Assembly: GCA_902606445.1 (NCBI GenBank)
Contig: CACLGJ010000001.1
Span: 1 to 56,000 of the forward strand
Length of the DNA stretch: 56,000 nucleotides
Direction of reading: 5' to 3'
Origin: an uncultured Pelagibacteraceae bacterium
GTDB taxonomy: Bacteria; Pseudomonadota; Alphaproteobacteria; Pelagibacterales; Pelagibacteraceae
The number at the start of each line of letters is the position of its first letter. Positions within the stretch are counted from its first letter, which is position 1. The notes beneath the pieces are model-generated. The model was not told where the DNA came from. It did no database searches and saw only the letters and a list, made by a program, of their open reading frames with translations. This document shows positions 8,829 to 20,039 of this stretch, one piece after another. The translations under genes and the position numbers were made by a program.

Positions 8829-11501
8829 CTAAAAAATTTTATTTTTTTGTTTTATTTCTGCCTGCGCGGCTGCCAATCTAGCTATTGGAACTCTATAAGG
8901 AGAGCATGAGACATAATTTAAATTAATCTTTGAACAAAAAGATATGCTTTTTGGATCACCGCCGTGCTCACCGCAAATTCCTAATTTAATTTTTTTATTT
9001 TGTTTTTTTCCTCTGGAAACTGCTATTTCAATTAATTCTTCAACGCCTTCATCAATTGAAACAAAAGGATCAATAGAAAAAATTTTATTATCAATATAGT
9101 CGTTTAAAAATTTGCCACTATCATCTCTACTTATTCCAAATGTTGTTTGAGTTAGATCATTAGTTCCAAAGCTAAAAAATTCTGCATGTTTTGCAATATC
9201 TTCTGCTTTAATCGCTGCTCTTGGAAGCTCAATCATAGTTCCAACCATAAAATCAATCTTAACTTTATTTTCTTCTTGAACAGTTTTTGCAATTTTTTTA
9301 ACCAAATCTTTCATAATTTTTATTTCAGCTTCTGTGGAAACAAGAGGAATCATAATTTCTGGAAACGCTGATTTTATTTTATTTTTTTTTAATTCAATTA
9401 AAGCTTCAAAAATTGCTCTACATTGCATTTCGTATATTTCTGGATAAGAAATTCCCAGTCTACAGCCTCTATGACCAAGCATTGGATTTTGCTCGTGTAG
9501 TTCAGATATTCTAAATTTTACTTCTTTATGATCCACTCCAACAACTTTAGCAACCTCTAATATTTCTTTATCTGAATTTGGTAAAAATTCATGCAGTGGA
9601 GGATCTAATAATCTTACTGTCACAGGCAATCCATTCATTATTTCAAAAATTTCCATAAAATCTTTTTTTTGATGGGGCAGTAATTTTAAAAGTGCTTTTG
9701 CTCTATCTTTTTTTGTTTTTGACAAAATCATTTCTCTAACAGATAAAATTCTTTCTTCATCAAAAAACATATGTTCAGTTCTACATAATCCAATTCCTTC
9801 AGCACCAAAATCTCTTGCTATCTTTGTGTCGAGAGGAGTTTCTGAATTTGCTCTGACTTTTAGTTTTCTAATAGTATCTGCCCAACTCATTAATTTAGAA
9901 AAGTCACCAGAAATTTCTGGTTTCACTGTCTGCACTTCTCCTAAAATTATTCTTCCAGTAGACCCATCAATTGTAATTGTATCACCTTCCTTAATTTCAA
10001 GATTTGAAGTTTTAAATATTTTTTTTTCATAATTTATATCAATTTCACTTGATCCTGAAACACAAGGCCTTCCCATTCCTCTAGCAACTACAGCTGCATG
10101 ACTGGTCATTCCACCTCTGGCTGTTAATATTCCCTTTGCTGCATGCATGCCTTGAATATCTTCAGGTGAGGTTTCTATTCTCACTAAAATAGTGTCTTGC
10201 ATCATGTTATTAAGTCTTTCCGCCTCTTCAGATGTAAAAACTACTTTTCCACTTGCAGCTCCAGGCGAAGCTGGGAGACCTTTTGCTATAACTTTAATTT
10301 CACTTTTTTCATCTAAAGTTGGATGAAGTAAAGAATCAAGCGAACTTGGATCTATTCTTAAAATGGCTTGTTTTTTTGAAATTAATTTTTGTTTAACCAT
10401 ATCAACTGCAATTTTCACCGCTGATCTAGATGTTCTTTTTCCTGATCTTGTTTGTAAAATCCATAATTTATTATTTTCTATTGTAAATTCAACATCTTGC
10501 ATATCTTTGTAATGAGTTTCCAATTTTAAAAGAATCTTTTCTAATTGTTTATAAACATTTGGCATTAATTCTTCCATGGACACGCCCTTAGCCTTAGCTT
10601 CTGTACACGCTTTTTTAGTAATATATTGCGGTGTTCTTGTGCCAGCTACCACGTCTTCGCCTTGAGCGTTAATTAAGTATTCACCGTAAATATTATTAGA
10701 TCCATCAGACGGATTTCTTGTAAATACTACTCCAGTCGCACAATCATCTCCCATATTTCCAAAAACCATTGATTGAACATTAACAGCTGTGCCCCATTCA
10801 GATGGTATTTGATTTAACTTTCTATATATTTTTGCTCTATTACTTTCCCAAGATAAAAATACAGCATTTATTGCACCCAATAATTGTTGAAAAACATCTT
10901 GTGGAAAATCTTTTTTTGTTTTTTCTTTTACAACTTTTTTAAAATCATTAATCAGTCCTCCCCAATCATTTTCATCTAGTTCGGTATCTAATAAGACACC
11001 TTTTGTAAGTTTGTAATTTTCAATTAGATCTTCAAAAAGATAGTTTTCTACACCCATCACAACGTTTCCATACATCTGAATAAATCTTCTGTAACTATCT
11101 TTTGCGAATCTTTCATTAGAAGTTTTGTTTGATAAAGCGATAACAGTCTTGTCATTAAGGCCTAAATTTAAGATAGTATCCATCATACCTGGCATTGAAA
11201 CTCTTGCTCCTGATCTTACTGATAGTAGTAGAGGATTCTTTAAGTCTCCAAATTTTTTACCCACGCTTTTTTCTATACTTTTTATTTCTGATTTTATTTT
11301 CGTTTTAATCTTATTGTTTAGTTTTTTTTTATTTTTATAAAACAATTCACACACATCAGTAGAGATCGTAAATCCTGGCGGCACAGGCAATCCCATTCTT
11401 CCCATTTCAGACAAGTTAGCACCTTTTCCACCTAAAATATTTTTGGGATTCTTAATCTTTTTAACTTCTTTTGAGTTAAAATTAAAAATTAACTTATTCA
11501 T
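8829..11501 (-). CDS. ppdK: Pyruvate, phosphate dikinase
   Basis: Interconverts pyruvate, ATP and phosphate with PEP, AMP and pyrophosphate, giving a reversible entry to gluconeogenesis or a pyrophosphate-linked glycolytic step. The 890-aa length is normal. The N-terminal ATP-grasp region contains GGKGANLSEMGRMGLPVPPGF. The phosphohistidine domain has GGMTSHAAVVARGMGRPC, with the catalytic His at about 468. The C-terminal PEP/pyruvate barrel ends with GICGEHGGDP, the proton-donor Cys at about 843. The start overlaps the glyS stop by eight bases, so it may be read with glyQ-glyS although the functions differ. About 50 bases separate its stop from the convergent tmRNA end. Confidence 0.97.
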   Translation of the reverse strand: MNKLIFNFNSKEVKKIKNPKNILGGKGANLSEMGRMGLPVPPGFTISTDVCELFYKNKKKLNNKIKTKIKSEIKSIEKSVGKKFGDLKNPLLLSVRSGARVSMPGMMDTILNLGLNDKTVIALSNKTSNERFAKDSYRRFIQMYGNVVMGVENYLFEDLIENYKLTKGVLLDTELDENDWGGLINDFKKVVKEKTKKDFPQDVFQQLLGAINAVFLSWESNRAKIYRKLNQIPSEWGTAVNVQSMVFGNMGDDCATGVVFTRNPSDGSNNIYGEYLINAQGEDVVAGTRTPQYITKKACTEAKAKGVSMEELMPNVYKQLEKILLKLETHYKDMQDVEFTIENNKLWILQTRSGKRTSRSAVKIAVDMVKQKLISKKQAILRIDPSSLDSLLHPTLDEKSEIKVIAKGLPASPGAASGKVVFTSEEAERLNNMMQDTILVRIETSPEDIQGMHAAKGILTARGGMTSHAAVVARGMGRPCVSGSSEIDINYEKKIFKTSNLEIKEGDTITIDGSTGRIILGEVQTVKPEISGDFSKLMSWADTIRKLKVRANSETPLDTKIARDFGAEGIGLCRTEHMFFDEERILSVREMILSKTKKDRAKALLKLLPHQKKDFMEIFEIMNGLPVTVRLLDPPLHEFLPNSDKEILEVAKVVGVDHKEVKFRISELHEQNPMLGHRGCRLGISYPEIYEMQCRAIFEALIELKKNKIKSAFPEIMIPLVSTEAEIKIMKDLVKKIAKTVQEENKVKIDFMVGTMIELPRAAIKAEDIAKHAEFFSFGTNDLTQTTFGISRDDSGKFLNDYIDNKIFSIDPFVSIDEGVEELIEIAVSRGKKQNKKIKLGICGEHGGDPKSISFCSKINLNYVSCSPYRVPIARLAAAQAEIKQKNKIF

Positions 11502-13566
11502 TGATGTCTTTAATTAATTGAAAATCTATAAAATTTTCATAGGTTTTACATAAGAAATTTAATAGTTCCAATCTATTTTTTTTTATAACTTCGTTGTCGT
11601 CATTAACTTTTACGTTATCAAGAAAATCAAAAACTTCATTTTTTGCTGTAGCAATAAATAAAAGTACTTCATCAAAATTATTTTTTTTTAAATTTCCAGA
11701 AAAGTATTGATTCAAATCATCTATTTTATTGAATAGATTTTTTTCGTAATCATTTTTGAAAATACCAGGATCAGTTGTATTTGTAAGTTTTTCCCCAATA
11801 TTTTTAGTTTCTGAATTCAAGATATTAAAGGCTCTTTTATAAGACATAACAATATCTTCCCCAATTGATTTATTAATAACTTTATTCAAACTTATAGTTT
11901 TTTCATAAACTTCTGAAATTTTATTTAGATCTAATGCTTTAGCAGCTGATTCTATTATATCATATCTTATTCCTTTTTCCTTTAGGTAATACTTAAATCT
12001 ATCTTTTAAAAAATTTAAAATATCTAGCGCCTGTGTATTATTAGAGAATTTAAAGCCTTGGTTTAAATAAATATTTTTAGAATATAAAAATAGATCATTA
12101 ATTCTAAAATCTTTTTTATTTTCAATAATTATTCTGATAATTCCATGAGCAACTCTTCTTAAAGCATAAGGATCTTTCGAACTTGATGGTTTTTCATTAA
12201 CTCCAAAAAAACCCGTTAAAGTATCAATTCTATCGGCTAAAGAAAGTGTAATGCTATAAGGTTTTTTAGGTACATTTGTGTTTGGGCCAATTGGTAAATA
12301 TTGTTCTTTGACAGCATCGACAATTTGTTTATCAAAACCTTGAACATGAGAAAGGTGACCCCCCATAATCCCCTGTAGTTCTGGGAATTCACCAACAATT
12401 TCTGAAATTAAGTCTGTTTTGCATATAGTAGCTGACAGTTCGACTTTCTCTTTACTAATTAACAATTCATCTGAAATTAGTGCGCCTAATTTTCTCATTC
12501 TTTGGACTTTATCAAAATAGGTGCCTAGTCCTTTGAAAAAATTCATTGACTTTAAATCTGAAACTTTTTTTACTAAATTTTTAGATTTATCTTTATTCCA
12601 AAAAAATTCTGCATCATTTAATCGTGCCTCTACAACTCTCTCATTTCCAATCTTAATTAATCCACTTTCGTCTTTTTTATTTGCAACAACTATAAACTCA
12701 TTTGTAATTTCATTCTTTTTTGTAAAAAGAGGAAAATATTTTTGATTTAATTGCATCGTCAGAATTAAAATCTCCTTGGGTATTGATAAGAATTTTTTGT
12801 CAAATGAGCATTCTAAAACATGCGGCTGATCTGTAAGATTAGTTACTTCATCTAATAAATTTTCATTATCTTCAATTTGTAAATTCTTTTTTTTAAGAAC
12901 TTTATTAATATTTTTTTTAATTAAATCTTTCCTCTTTTCTTGGTCTAAAATAACTCCCATTTTATGAAAATATTTTTGATAACTATCATAATCAGTAAAT
13001 GTTTTTTTCTTATCCTCAAAGTCTTTATCTATATATGTTGAGCTAGATGATGTAATATGATGAAGTCTAAAATTAACAACTTTTTTATTAAATACACATA
13101 ATATAGATTTTAAGGGTCTACCCCAATTAAGGTCAAAATTTCCCCATTTCATTGATTTTTGCCACTTAAAATCATTTATTATTTTTGGAAGATTATCGCT
13201 TAGTAAATCCAAGGTTTTTATTTTTTTTTTCTTTGTTTTGAAAAAGAAAAATTCCCCTTTATCAGTTTTTTTTTTAAACAAATCTTTAGAATTAATACTT
13301 TTTGATTTTAAAAAACCTGTTAAAGCTTTTTCTGGTGAAGAAGTACTTGGTCCCTTGATTTCCTCTGATTTAATTTCAACCTCATTTTGGAGACCTTGAA
13401 AAACAACTATTAATCTATTTGGAGTAGATAATGAAAAATTTTTTTTTGATTTAATTAATTTATCATCAAAAATTTTTTTTATTTCTTCGATTAATTTTTT
13501 TCTTAAATTTTTTTGAAGAGAAACTGGAATTTCTTCACTAAATAACTCTAAAAAAAACTCTGACAT
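11494..13566 (-). CDS. glyS: Glycyl-tRNA synthetase beta subunit
   Basis: Large subunit of the bacterial alpha2beta2 glycyl-tRNA synthetase; it binds tRNA and supports editing and charging. The 690-aa protein opens with SEFFLELFSEEIPVSLQKNL, the family start. It contains the HD-like segment FPELQGIMGGHLSHVQGFDKQ and SLADRIDTLTGFFGVNEKPSSSKDPYALRR, and ends in an anticodon-binding DALR-type helical domain. It is very Lys-rich (many KKK runs) like the rest of the window. The gene starts six bases after glyQ and overlaps ppdK by eight. Confidence 0.96.
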   Translation of the reverse strand: MSEFFLELFSEEIPVSLQKNLRKKLIEEIKKIFDDKLIKSKKNFSLSTPNRLIVVFQGLQNEVEIKSEEIKGPSTSSPEKALTGFLKSKSINSKDLFKKKTDKGEFFFFKTKKKKIKTLDLLSDNLPKIINDFKWQKSMKWGNFDLNWGRPLKSILCVFNKKVVNFRLHHITSSSSTYIDKDFEDKKKTFTDYDSYQKYFHKMGVILDQEKRKDLIKKNINKVLKKKNLQIEDNENLLDEVTNLTDQPHVLECSFDKKFLSIPKEILILTMQLNQKYFPLFTKKNEITNEFIVVANKKDESGLIKIGNERVVEARLNDAEFFWNKDKSKNLVKKVSDLKSMNFFKGLGTYFDKVQRMRKLGALISDELLISKEKVELSATICKTDLISEIVGEFPELQGIMGGHLSHVQGFDKQIVDAVKEQYLPIGPNTNVPKKPYSITLSLADRIDTLTGFFGVNEKPSSSKDPYALRRVAHGIIRIIIENKKDFRINDLFLYSKNIYLNQGFKFSNNTQALDILNFLKDRFKYYLKEKGIRYDIIESAAKALDLNKISEVYEKTISLNKVINKSIGEDIVMSYKRAFNILNSETKNIGEKLTNTTDPGIFKNDYEKNLFNKIDDLNQYFSGNLKKNNFDEVLLFIATAKNEVFDFLDNVKVNDDNEVIKKNRLELLNFLCKTYENFIDFQLIKDINE

Positions 13567-13572
13567 AAGAAC

Positions 13573-14478
13573 TTAAACTTTTTGAGCTTCTATCCAAACC
13601 TCGGCTGCTAATTTAACTATATTTCTTATTCTGCTGATATATTCTGCCCTTTCAGCAACACTGATTGCGCCTCTCGCATCTAATACATTAAATACATGGC
13701 TTGCTTTTAAGCATTGATCATAAGCTGGAAGTGAAATATTTTTTTGTACTAAAGACACTGCCTCAGCTTCATGAATATTAAAAATTTTAAATAAGTTATC
13801 TGTATTTGCAAATTCAAAATTATATTTTGAAAATTCTTTTTCTGATTGATGAAATACTTCATGATATTTTACACCCTCTTCATTCCAGTCTAATTCATAA
13901 ACATTCTTTTTTTGTTGAGTAAACATACAAATTCTCTCCAGACCATAAGTGATTTCAACAGATACTGGCTTACAATCAAAACCTGCCATCTGCTGAAAGT
14001 ATGTAAATTGAGTTATTTCCATTCCATCACACCAAACCTCCCATCCTAAACCAGCCGCTCCTAATGTTGGACTTTCCCAATCATCTTCGACAAATCTAAT
14101 ATCATGAACAGAGTGGTTAATTCCTATCACTGACAAGCTGTTTAAATAAAGTTTTTTTATATTATCTAAAGATGGTTTTATAATTACTTGAAATTGATAA
14201 TAATGCTGAAGTCTATTAGGATTATCTCCATATCGACCATCCGTAGGTCTTCTTGATGGTTGCACATATGCTGCTTTCCAAGGCTTTGGACCAAGAGATC
14301 TTAATGTTGTTGCAGGATGAAAAGTACCAGCACCAACTTCTAAGTCATAAGGTTGTAAAATTACACAACCTTGTTTGCTCCAAAACTTTTGAAGATTGAA
14401 TATAGTATCTTGAAATGTTTGAGTTTTTTTAATTTTTTTTTTTTTAGAAACCATATCTCTGCCAAATTGATCTTTCAT
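13573..14478 (-). CDS. glyQ: Glycyl-tRNA synthetase alpha subunit
   Basis: Catalytic subunit that activates glycine and pairs with GlyS. The core runs from [20 protein letters not shown] to the C-terminus, with the class II signatures [40 protein letters not shown] and [19 protein letters not shown]. The ATG at 14478 gives 301 aa; a second in-frame ATG at 14454 (MVSKKKK) gives 293 aa, nearer the usual length. Both overlap the upstream S49 peptidase gene, by 35 or 11 bases, and I cannot decide between them. Confidence 0.96.
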   Translation of the reverse strand: MKDQFGRDMVSKKKKIKKTQTFQDTIFNLQKFWSKQGCVILQPYDLEVGAGTFHPATTLRSLGPKPWKAAYVQPSRRPTDGRYGDNPNRLQHYYQFQVIIKPSLDNIKKLYLNSLSVIGINHSVHDIRFVEDDWESPTLGAAGLGWEVWCDGMEITQFTYFQQMAGFDCKPVSVEITYGLERICMFTQQKKNVYELDWNEEGVKYHEVFHQSEKEFSKYNFEFANTDNLFKIFNIHEAEAVSLVQKNISLPAYDQCLKASHVFNVLDARGAISVAERAEYISRIRNIVKLAAEVWIEAQKV

Positions 14479-15250
14479 CTAAAATATTCGCTATTTGATC
14501 TGCTTGATTGTTAGACGAAGAAAGTTTTTGACTCAACCATCCTTTAGATTTTTCAAATTTTTTAATGATTACATCTTCACCAAATTTTTCTTTTAGAACT
14601 TCATGTGCATTACCTATTCCATCAATCAATCCTAAATTTTTTGCTTTACCTCCTGACCAAAACTCACCTGAAAAAAGTTCCACTTCAGATTTATTTAATT
14701 TTGATCCTCTGCTTTTTTCAACCACATCTATAAAGTCTTTATGTAAATCTAATTGAATATTTTTTAATCTTTCAATATCTTCATTTTTTTCCTCTAAAAA
14801 TGGATCAAGGGTGCTTTTGTTTTTTCCAGCAGTGTGGACTCTTCTTTCAATACCAATTTTTTTTATCAACTCCGTAAATCCAAAGGAAGAGTATATCACT
14901 CCTATTGATCCAATAATTGAGCTTGAATTTGCATAAATTTCATCCCCAGCGCAAGAAATTAAATAGCCTCCAGATGCTGCTACATCCTCAGCAAATACAA
15001 TAACTTTTTTTTTATATTTTTTTGCTTGCTGTCGAATAAAACTGTAGATTAAATGAGATTGAACTGGTGATCCACCTGGTGAATTGATTGATATAGCAAC
15101 ACATATAGCTTTTTTTAAAGAAAATGCCTTTTTAATTAGCTCTTCTTGACCGGCAAAATCAATACCTTGTTTGAATTTTCCAACATTTCCGATCACCCCA
15201 CTTAATTTTAAGTGTGAAACAATTTTTTTCTTTTTAAAAAGTGAGAACAT
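14444..15250 (-). CDS. sppA: S49-family signal peptide peptidase-like serine protease
   Basis: Related to SppA/SohB peptidases that cut membrane-bound remnant signal peptides. The 268-aa protein is the short single-domain form. The nucleophile Ser lies in [20 protein letters not shown] and the Lys general base in [16 protein letters not shown]. An oxyanion-type loop [11 protein letters not shown] is also present. The N-terminus ([20 protein letters not shown]) shows no clear membrane helix, unlike many SppA proteins, so whether it is membrane-bound is unclear. It leads the glyQ-glyS-ppdK series and faces ispB across 113 bases. Confidence 0.88.
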   Translation of the reverse strand: MFSLFKKKKIVSHLKLSGVIGNVGKFKQGIDFAGQEELIKKAFSLKKAICVAISINSPGGSPVQSHLIYSFIRQQAKKYKKKVIVFAEDVAASGGYLISCAGDEIYANSSSIIGSIGVIYSSFGFTELIKKIGIERRVHTAGKNKSTLDPFLEEKNEDIERLKNIQLDLHKDFIDVVEKSRGSKLNKSEVELFSGEFWSGGKAKNLGLIDGIGNAHEVLKEKFGEDVIIKKFEKSKGWLSQKLSSSNNQADQIANILDERSIWQRYGF

Positions 15251-15363
15251 AACTAAGTCTTATAGAATTATTTATTGAATATAAAGACTACTTATAATTG
15301 AAGAAACTGGTGCGTCAATTGATAAGTAATATATATAAACAATTTATACTATTTTAAAATATT

Positions 15364-16377
15364 ATGGGATCAGTCATACAGCTAAAAAATCAAATAAATG
15401 ATTCTTATTTTCAACTAAAAGACTCTGTTGAAGAAAAACTCATTTTGACCGAAGAAAAAATAAAATCAAAATTATCGAGCGAAGTACAATTAGTTCAAAA
15501 AATGACTGATTATCATATTGAGACAGGCGGTAAAAGACTTAGGGCTTTATTAACATTAGGTAGTGCAAAGTTATGTGGTTATTCAAAGGGTTCTAGAGAT
15601 ATCAATCTAGCTGCATGCGTTGAATTAATTCATAGTGCAACATTAATGCATGATGATGTTATAGATGAAGGTACTATCAGAAGAGGAAAAAAAACTTTAA
15701 ATAAAGTTTGGAATAATCATTCCTCAGTTCTTATTGGAGACTATTTATTAAGTAGATGTTTTGAGATGATGGTAGAAGATGGAAACTTAGAAGTTTTAAG
15801 ATTATTATCTTCCACTTCTTCTAAAATTGCACAAGGAGAAGTTCTCCAACTTCAGCATAAAGGAGAAGTCGATATGCTGGAAGAAACATATTTAAAAATA
15901 ATCTCTGCTAAAACTGCTGAATTATTTGCGGCAGCAACTAAAGTTGGTGCAATTTTATCTGGTGTAGAAAATAAAGAAAAAGATGCTTTAGAATTTTATG
16001 GGCGAAACTTAGGATTAACTTTTCAAATGGCAGATGATACACTTGACTATAATGCAGAACTTAAATTATTTGGTAAAAAAATTGGTCAAGATTTTTTTGA
16101 AGGAAAAATTACCTTACCAATAATTTTACTTTTTCAAAAATTAGGTAATAATGAAAAAAAAATTTTATCTAACATGTTTAATAAAGAATTAAGAACAAAA
16201 GACGACTTTAATGAAGTTATTTCTTTAATAAAAAAATACAAAGTAATTCAAGAATGCTATCAAAAAGCACAGCACTATATAAATTTAGCTTCAAATTCAC
16301 TAAGTATATTTAAAGACTCAAAAGAAAAAAATATTTTTAAAAAATTAACCTCATTTAGTTTATCAAGAAATTTTTAA
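15364..16377 (+). CDS. ispB: Octaprenyl (polyprenyl) diphosphate synthase
   Basis: Long-chain trans-prenyltransferase that makes the side chain of ubiquinone. The 337-aa protein has the first Asp-rich motif in HSATLMHDDVIDEGTIRRG, the second in LTFQMADDTLDYNAE, and the substrate region GGKRLRALLTLGSAKLCGY. Exact chain length cannot be read from sequence. The preceding 113 bases contain TATACT at 15345-15350 and a TTGATA 20 bases further up, a poor spacing. The stop overlaps the convergent pdxH stop region by four bases. Confidence 0.93.
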   Translation: MGSVIQLKNQINDSYFQLKDSVEEKLILTEEKIKSKLSSEVQLVQKMTDYHIETGGKRLRALLTLGSAKLCGYSKGSRDINLAACVELIHSATLMHDDVIDEGTIRRGKKTLNKVWNNHSSVLIGDYLLSRCFEMMVEDGNLEVLRLLSSTSSKIAQGEVLQLQHKGEVDMLEETYLKIISAKTAELFAAATKVGAILSGVENKEKDALEFYGRNLGLTFQMADDTLDYNAELKLFGKKIGQDFFEGKITLPIILLFQKLGNNEKKILSNMFNKELRTKDDFNEVISLIKKYKVIQECYQKAQHYINLASNSLSIFKDSKEKNIFKKLTSFSLSRNF

Positions 16378-17000
16378 GGGCTTAACAAAGATTTTGTCCA
16401 TTTTCCAGAATTATCTTTACTATATTTTAATCTCTCATGAATTCGATTTTCACCATCTAACCAAAATTCAATACTATCAGGAGATAAATTCCATCCAGAC
16501 CAATGACTTGGTCTTGGTACATCGGTTTTGTCACTAAATTTTTTTTTATAATCTTCAATAGATTGAATTAATTGATCACGTGAATTTAATTCCTCGCTTT
16601 GTCTAGAGGCCCATGCTCCAATCCGACTTTCATAAGCTCTTGACGAATAATAATTATCTGCAACTTTATCTGAAACTGATGAAACCTTTCCATTTATTCT
16701 TATTTGTCGTAAAAGACTCTTCCAATGAAAACACATCGCAGCTTGTGGATTTTCTTTTAATTCATTTCCCTTTTGACTATTTAAATTAGTATAAAATACA
16801 AATCCTTCTTTATCGAAATCTTTAAGCAAAACCATTCTAACAGAGGGAGTATTGTTTCGATTTGATGTTGCTAATGAAACAGCGTTTGGATCATTTGGCT
16901 CTTTTTTCTTCGCTTCCTCCATCCATTCATGAAATAATTGTATTGGATCATCTAAATCGAGAAAGCAATTATTAAGGCCAAAGGAGTTTTTTTGATTCAT
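16374..17000 (-). CDS. pdxH: Pyridoxamine/pyridoxine 5'-phosphate oxidase
   Basis: FMN enzyme that forms pyridoxal 5'-phosphate, the active vitamin B6. The 208-aa length is typical. Conserved segments include DPNAVSLATSNRNNTPSVRMVLLKDFD, GFVFYTNLNSQKGNELKENP, SYESRIG-like AYESRIGAWASRQS (active-site Arg and Ser), VPRPSHWSGWNLSPDSIEFW and NRIHERLKY. It is divergent from aroC over only 33 bases, a spacer that holds a perfect 17-bp palindrome, so the two promoters must share or intrude on each other. Confidence 0.96.
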   Translation of the reverse strand: MNQKNSFGLNNCFLDLDDPIQLFHEWMEEAKKKEPNDPNAVSLATSNRNNTPSVRMVLLKDFDKEGFVFYTNLNSQKGNELKENPQAAMCFHWKSLLRQIRINGKVSSVSDKVADNYYSSRAYESRIGAWASRQSEELNSRDQLIQSIEDYKKKFSDKTDVPRPSHWSGWNLSPDSIEFWLDGENRIHERLKYSKDNSGKWTKSLLSP

Positions 17001-17015
17001 AATTTAAACAAAATA

Positions 17016-17032
17016 ATCTATATAATATAGAT
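17016..17032. promoter_or_regulatory. 17-bp perfect palindrome in the pdxH/aroC divergent spacer
   Basis: ATCTATAT-A-ATATAGAT is an exact inverted repeat around base 17024. It contains TATAAT (17021-17026), which ends seven bases before the aroC ATG, and reads TATATT on the other strand toward pdxH. It could be a shared -10 region, an operator for a dimeric regulator, or chance in AT-rich DNA. No good -35 is placed 16-18 bases upstream for aroC. Confidence 0.35.
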
Positions 17033-17033
17033 A

Positions 17034-18116
17034 ATGTCTTTTAATACTTTTGGAAAGCTATTTCGTTTCACAACTTGGGGAGAATCTCATGGTCCTGCAA
17101 TTGGTTGTATTGTTGATGGTTGCCCTCCAAATATAAATCTTAAGGAACAAGATATTCAATTAGAGTTAGACAAAAGAAAACCAGGCCAATCTAAATTTAC
17201 CACTCAACGAAAAGAAGATGATAAAGTTCAAATATTATCAGGAGTATTTGAGGGTAAAACTACAGGAACACCTATTTCTCTCATTATTTATAACAAAGAT
17301 ATGAAGTCCAATGATTATAGTAATATTAAAGATAAGTTTAGACCAGGCCATGCTGATTTTACCTATTTAAAAAAATATAAAATTAGAGATTATAGAGGTG
17401 GAGGTAGATCTTCTGCCAGAGAAACTGCTGCGCGTGTTGCAGCTGGTGCAATAGCAAAAGTTGTGCTTCAAAAAAAATTGGGGAAAAAATTTAAAGTTAT
17501 TGGTGCAGTAACACAATTAGGAATTCTTGGATGTGATACTAATCAATGGAATGATAATATAATTTCAAAAAACCCATTTTTTTGTCCCGATAGGTCAATG
17601 ATTAAATTATGGGAAAAATATTTGCTTAGTGTAAGAAAATCAGGATCTTCATGTGGTGCAGTGATTGAAATAAGAGCCAGAGGAATCCCAGTTGGTCTAG
17701 GTGCTCCAATTTACTCAAAATTGGATACAGACATAGCCTCAAGTCTAATGAGCATTAACGCGGTTAAAGGTGTAAATATTGGCGCAGGAATGAACTCTGC
17801 AAAATTGAGTGGAGAGCAAAATTCAGATGAAATTTCAATGAAGGGTAAAAAATTAAAATTCAATTCAAATAATGCAGGTGGGATCCTTGGCGGTATTTCG
17901 ACAGGACAAGAAATTATCGCTTCTTTTGCGGTCAAGCCAACATCATCAATCATAAATACTAGAAAAACTATAAATAAATTTGGAAAAAATACCTTAATAT
18001 CTGTTAAAGGTAGACATGACCCCTGTGTAGGAATTAGAGCTGTTCCAATAGGTGAGGCAATGATGAATTGTGTTTTACTTGATCATTACTTAATGAACAA
18101 AGCCCAGTGTAGTTAG
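17034..18116 (+). CDS. aroC: Chorismate synthase
   Basis: Last shikimate-pathway step: converts EPSP to chorismate, the precursor of aromatic amino acids and folate, using reduced FMN. The 360-aa protein shows the three family signatures: [20 protein letters not shown] at the N-terminus, [40 protein letters not shown] mid-protein (shown in parts: [22 protein letters not shown]), and [20 protein letters not shown] near the C-terminus. It ends six bases before the convergent dxs stop. Confidence 0.97.
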   Translation: MSFNTFGKLFRFTTWGESHGPAIGCIVDGCPPNINLKEQDIQLELDKRKPGQSKFTTQRKEDDKVQILSGVFEGKTTGTPISLIIYNKDMKSNDYSNIKDKFRPGHADFTYLKKYKIRDYRGGGRSSARETAARVAAGAIAKVVLQKKLGKKFKVIGAVTQLGILGCDTNQWNDNIISKNPFFCPDRSMIKLWEKYLLSVRKSGSSCGAVIEIRARGIPVGLGAPIYSKLDTDIASSLMSINAVKGVNIGAGMNSAKLSGEQNSDEISMKGKKLKFNSNNAGGILGGISTGQEIIASFAVKPTSSIINTRKTINKFGKNTLISVKGRHDPCVGIRAVPIGEAMMNCVLLDHYLMNKAQCS

Positions 18117-18122
18117 TCTAAT

Positions 18123-20039
18123 TTAATTTTTAACAACTCTAATTGTCTCTTTATAAAATAAAATATCCAAAATTTTCTTAGAAATTTGAGAACTATTCAA
18201 TCCAGCTTTATCATACATTTTTTTTGGATCATCTTGTTCAATAAATTCATCTGGTAAAGTCATTGATCTAAATTTTAAACCTTTATCAAATACCCCTTTT
18301 TCAGCTAATAAATTTTTAACATGAGAACCAAATCCACCTATCGAACCTTCCTCAATAGTAATCATTAACTCATGTTCTTTAGCAGATTTTAATATCAGTT
18401 CTTCGTCTAAAGGTTTAGCAAATCTAGCATCAATAATTGTAGTTAAGACTCCTTTTGCTTTTAATTCCTCAGCAGCTAACTTGCATTCACCAAGTCTTGT
18501 GCCAAGGTTTAAAATACAAACTTGTTTTCCCTTCTGAACAATTCTCCCTTTACCAATTTCAATTTTTTCATCAATTGCTGGAAGATCAACACCAAGCCCT
18601 GTTCCTCTTGGATATCTAATTGCTGAAGGCTTGTCATTGATATCAACTGAAGTATTAATCATTTTAACCAGTTCAGCTTCATCACTTGCAGCCATTACTA
18701 TAAAATTGGGCAAGGTTGAAAGATAAGTTATGTCAAATGAGCCAGCATGAGTTGATCCATCTGCACCAACTAATCCTGCTCTGTCTATTGCAAATCTAAC
18801 AGGTAAACTTTGGATGGCAACATCATGTACAACTTGATCATATGCTCTCTGTAAAAAAGTAGAATAAATTGCTGCATATGGTTTATATCCCTCAGTTGCT
18901 AAACCAGCCGCAAAAGTTACCGCATGTTGTTCGGCTATTCCCACATCAAACATTCTATTTGGAAACTCTTTTCCAAAAATATCCATACCTGTCCCGCTTG
19001 GCATCGCCGCAGTTATTCCTACAATTTTACTATCTTTTTTTGCGTGTTTAACTAGCGTGCTGGCAAAAACTTTTGTATAAGCTGGAAGATTGGTTTTGTT
19101 CTTTACCTGCTCTCCAGTCTCAACATTAAATTTTGATACCCCATGATAATGATCATTTGCTTTTTCCGCATATGAATAACCTTTTCCTTTTTGTGTTTTG
19201 ATATGGATCATAATTGGGCCCTGATGTCTTGATTCCTTTGCATTTTTTAAAATTGGAATAAGAGTTGATAAATCATAACCATCTATAGGACCTGCATAAT
19301 AAAAGCCAAGTGAACTAAATAATGTACCTCCAGTAACAGCTGAACGGAAAAAATCCTCTGCTTTTCCTGCTTTAGCACTAAATCTTTTAGAAAATGCAGA
19401 TGTAATTAATTTTAAAGTTTCCCTAAGACTAAAATATATTTTACCAGTAAATAATTTTGCAAGGTAAGTTCTCATTGCTCCTACTGGTTTTGCGATCGAC
19501 ATATCATTGTCATTTAAGATAACAATCATTTTTGTTTTAGATGCTCCAGCATTATTCATCGCCTCATAAGCCATGCCTGCACTAATTGCTCCATCACCTA
19601 TAACAGCTATTACATTAGAAGATTTATTTCCTAATTTATTTGCTTCTGCTATTCCTAAAGCAGATGAAATAGATGTAGAGCTATGAGCTGCTCCAAATGG
19701 ATCATACTCACTTTCAGATCTTTTGGTAAAACCTGATAAACCATTGCCCTGTCGCAAAGTTCTAATTTTGTCTTTTCTGCCAGTTAAAATTTTATGCGGG
19801 TAAGATTGATGGCCAACATCCCATAGTAACTTATCATTTGGTGTATCAAAAACATAATGAAGTGCAACTGTCAATTCAACAACTCCTAAACCAGCGCCTA
19901 AGTGACCTCCGGTTTCTGAAACAGCACTTATCATCTCTTCCCTTACTTCATCTGCAACTTTTTGCAAATTATTTTCAGAGACCTTTCTTAGATCAGAAGG
20001 AAAGTTTATATCATTTAAAAATTGATAATTTTTTTTCAT
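18123..20039 (-). CDS. dxs: 1-deoxy-D-xylulose-5-phosphate synthase
   Basis: Thiamine-diphosphate enzyme that condenses pyruvate and glyceraldehyde 3-phosphate, the entry to the MEP isoprenoid pathway; the product also feeds thiamine and pyridoxal synthesis. The 638-aa protein contains [17 protein letters not shown], the ThDP motif [18 protein letters not shown] ending in NDND, the transketolase-like middle with [18 protein letters not shown], and a C-terminal domain with [12 protein letters not shown]. The start overlaps ispA by four bases, forming the xseB-ispA-dxs operon known from many proteobacteria. Confidence 0.97.
   Translation of the reverse strand: MKKNYQFLNDINFPSDLRKVSENNLQKVADEVREEMISAVSETGGHLGAGLGVVELTVALHYVFDTPNDKLLWDVGHQSYPHKILTGRKDKIRTLRQGNGLSGFTKRSESEYDPFGAAHSSTSISSALGIAEANKLGNKSSNVIAVIGDGAISAGMAYEAMNNAGASKTKMIVILNDNDMSIAKPVGAMRTYLAKLFTGKIYFSLRETLKLITSAFSKRFSAKAGKAEDFFRSAVTGGTLFSSLGFYYAGPIDGYDLSTLIPILKNAKESRHQGPIMIHIKTQKGKGYSYAEKANDHYHGVSKFNVETGEQVKNKTNLPAYTKVFASTLVKHAKKDSKIVGITAAMPSGTGMDIFGKEFPNRMFDVGIAEQHAVTFAAGLATEGYKPYAAIYSTFLQRAYDQVVHDVAIQSLPVRFAIDRAGLVGADGSTHAGSFDITYLSTLPNFIVMAASDEAELVKMINTSVDINDKPSAIRYPRGTGLGVDLPAIDEKIEIGKGRIVQKGKQVCILNLGTRLGECKLAAEELKAKGVLTTIIDARFAKPLDEELILKSAKEHELMITIEEGSIGGFGSHVKNLLAEKGVFDKGLKFRSMTLPDEFIEQDDPKKMYDKAGLNSSQISKKILDILFYKETIRVVKN

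Noticed and set aside
15301..15363. Promoter TTGATA/TATACT before ispB
   Set aside because: The spacer is 20 bases, outside the normal range, and such matches are frequent in this AT-rich DNA.
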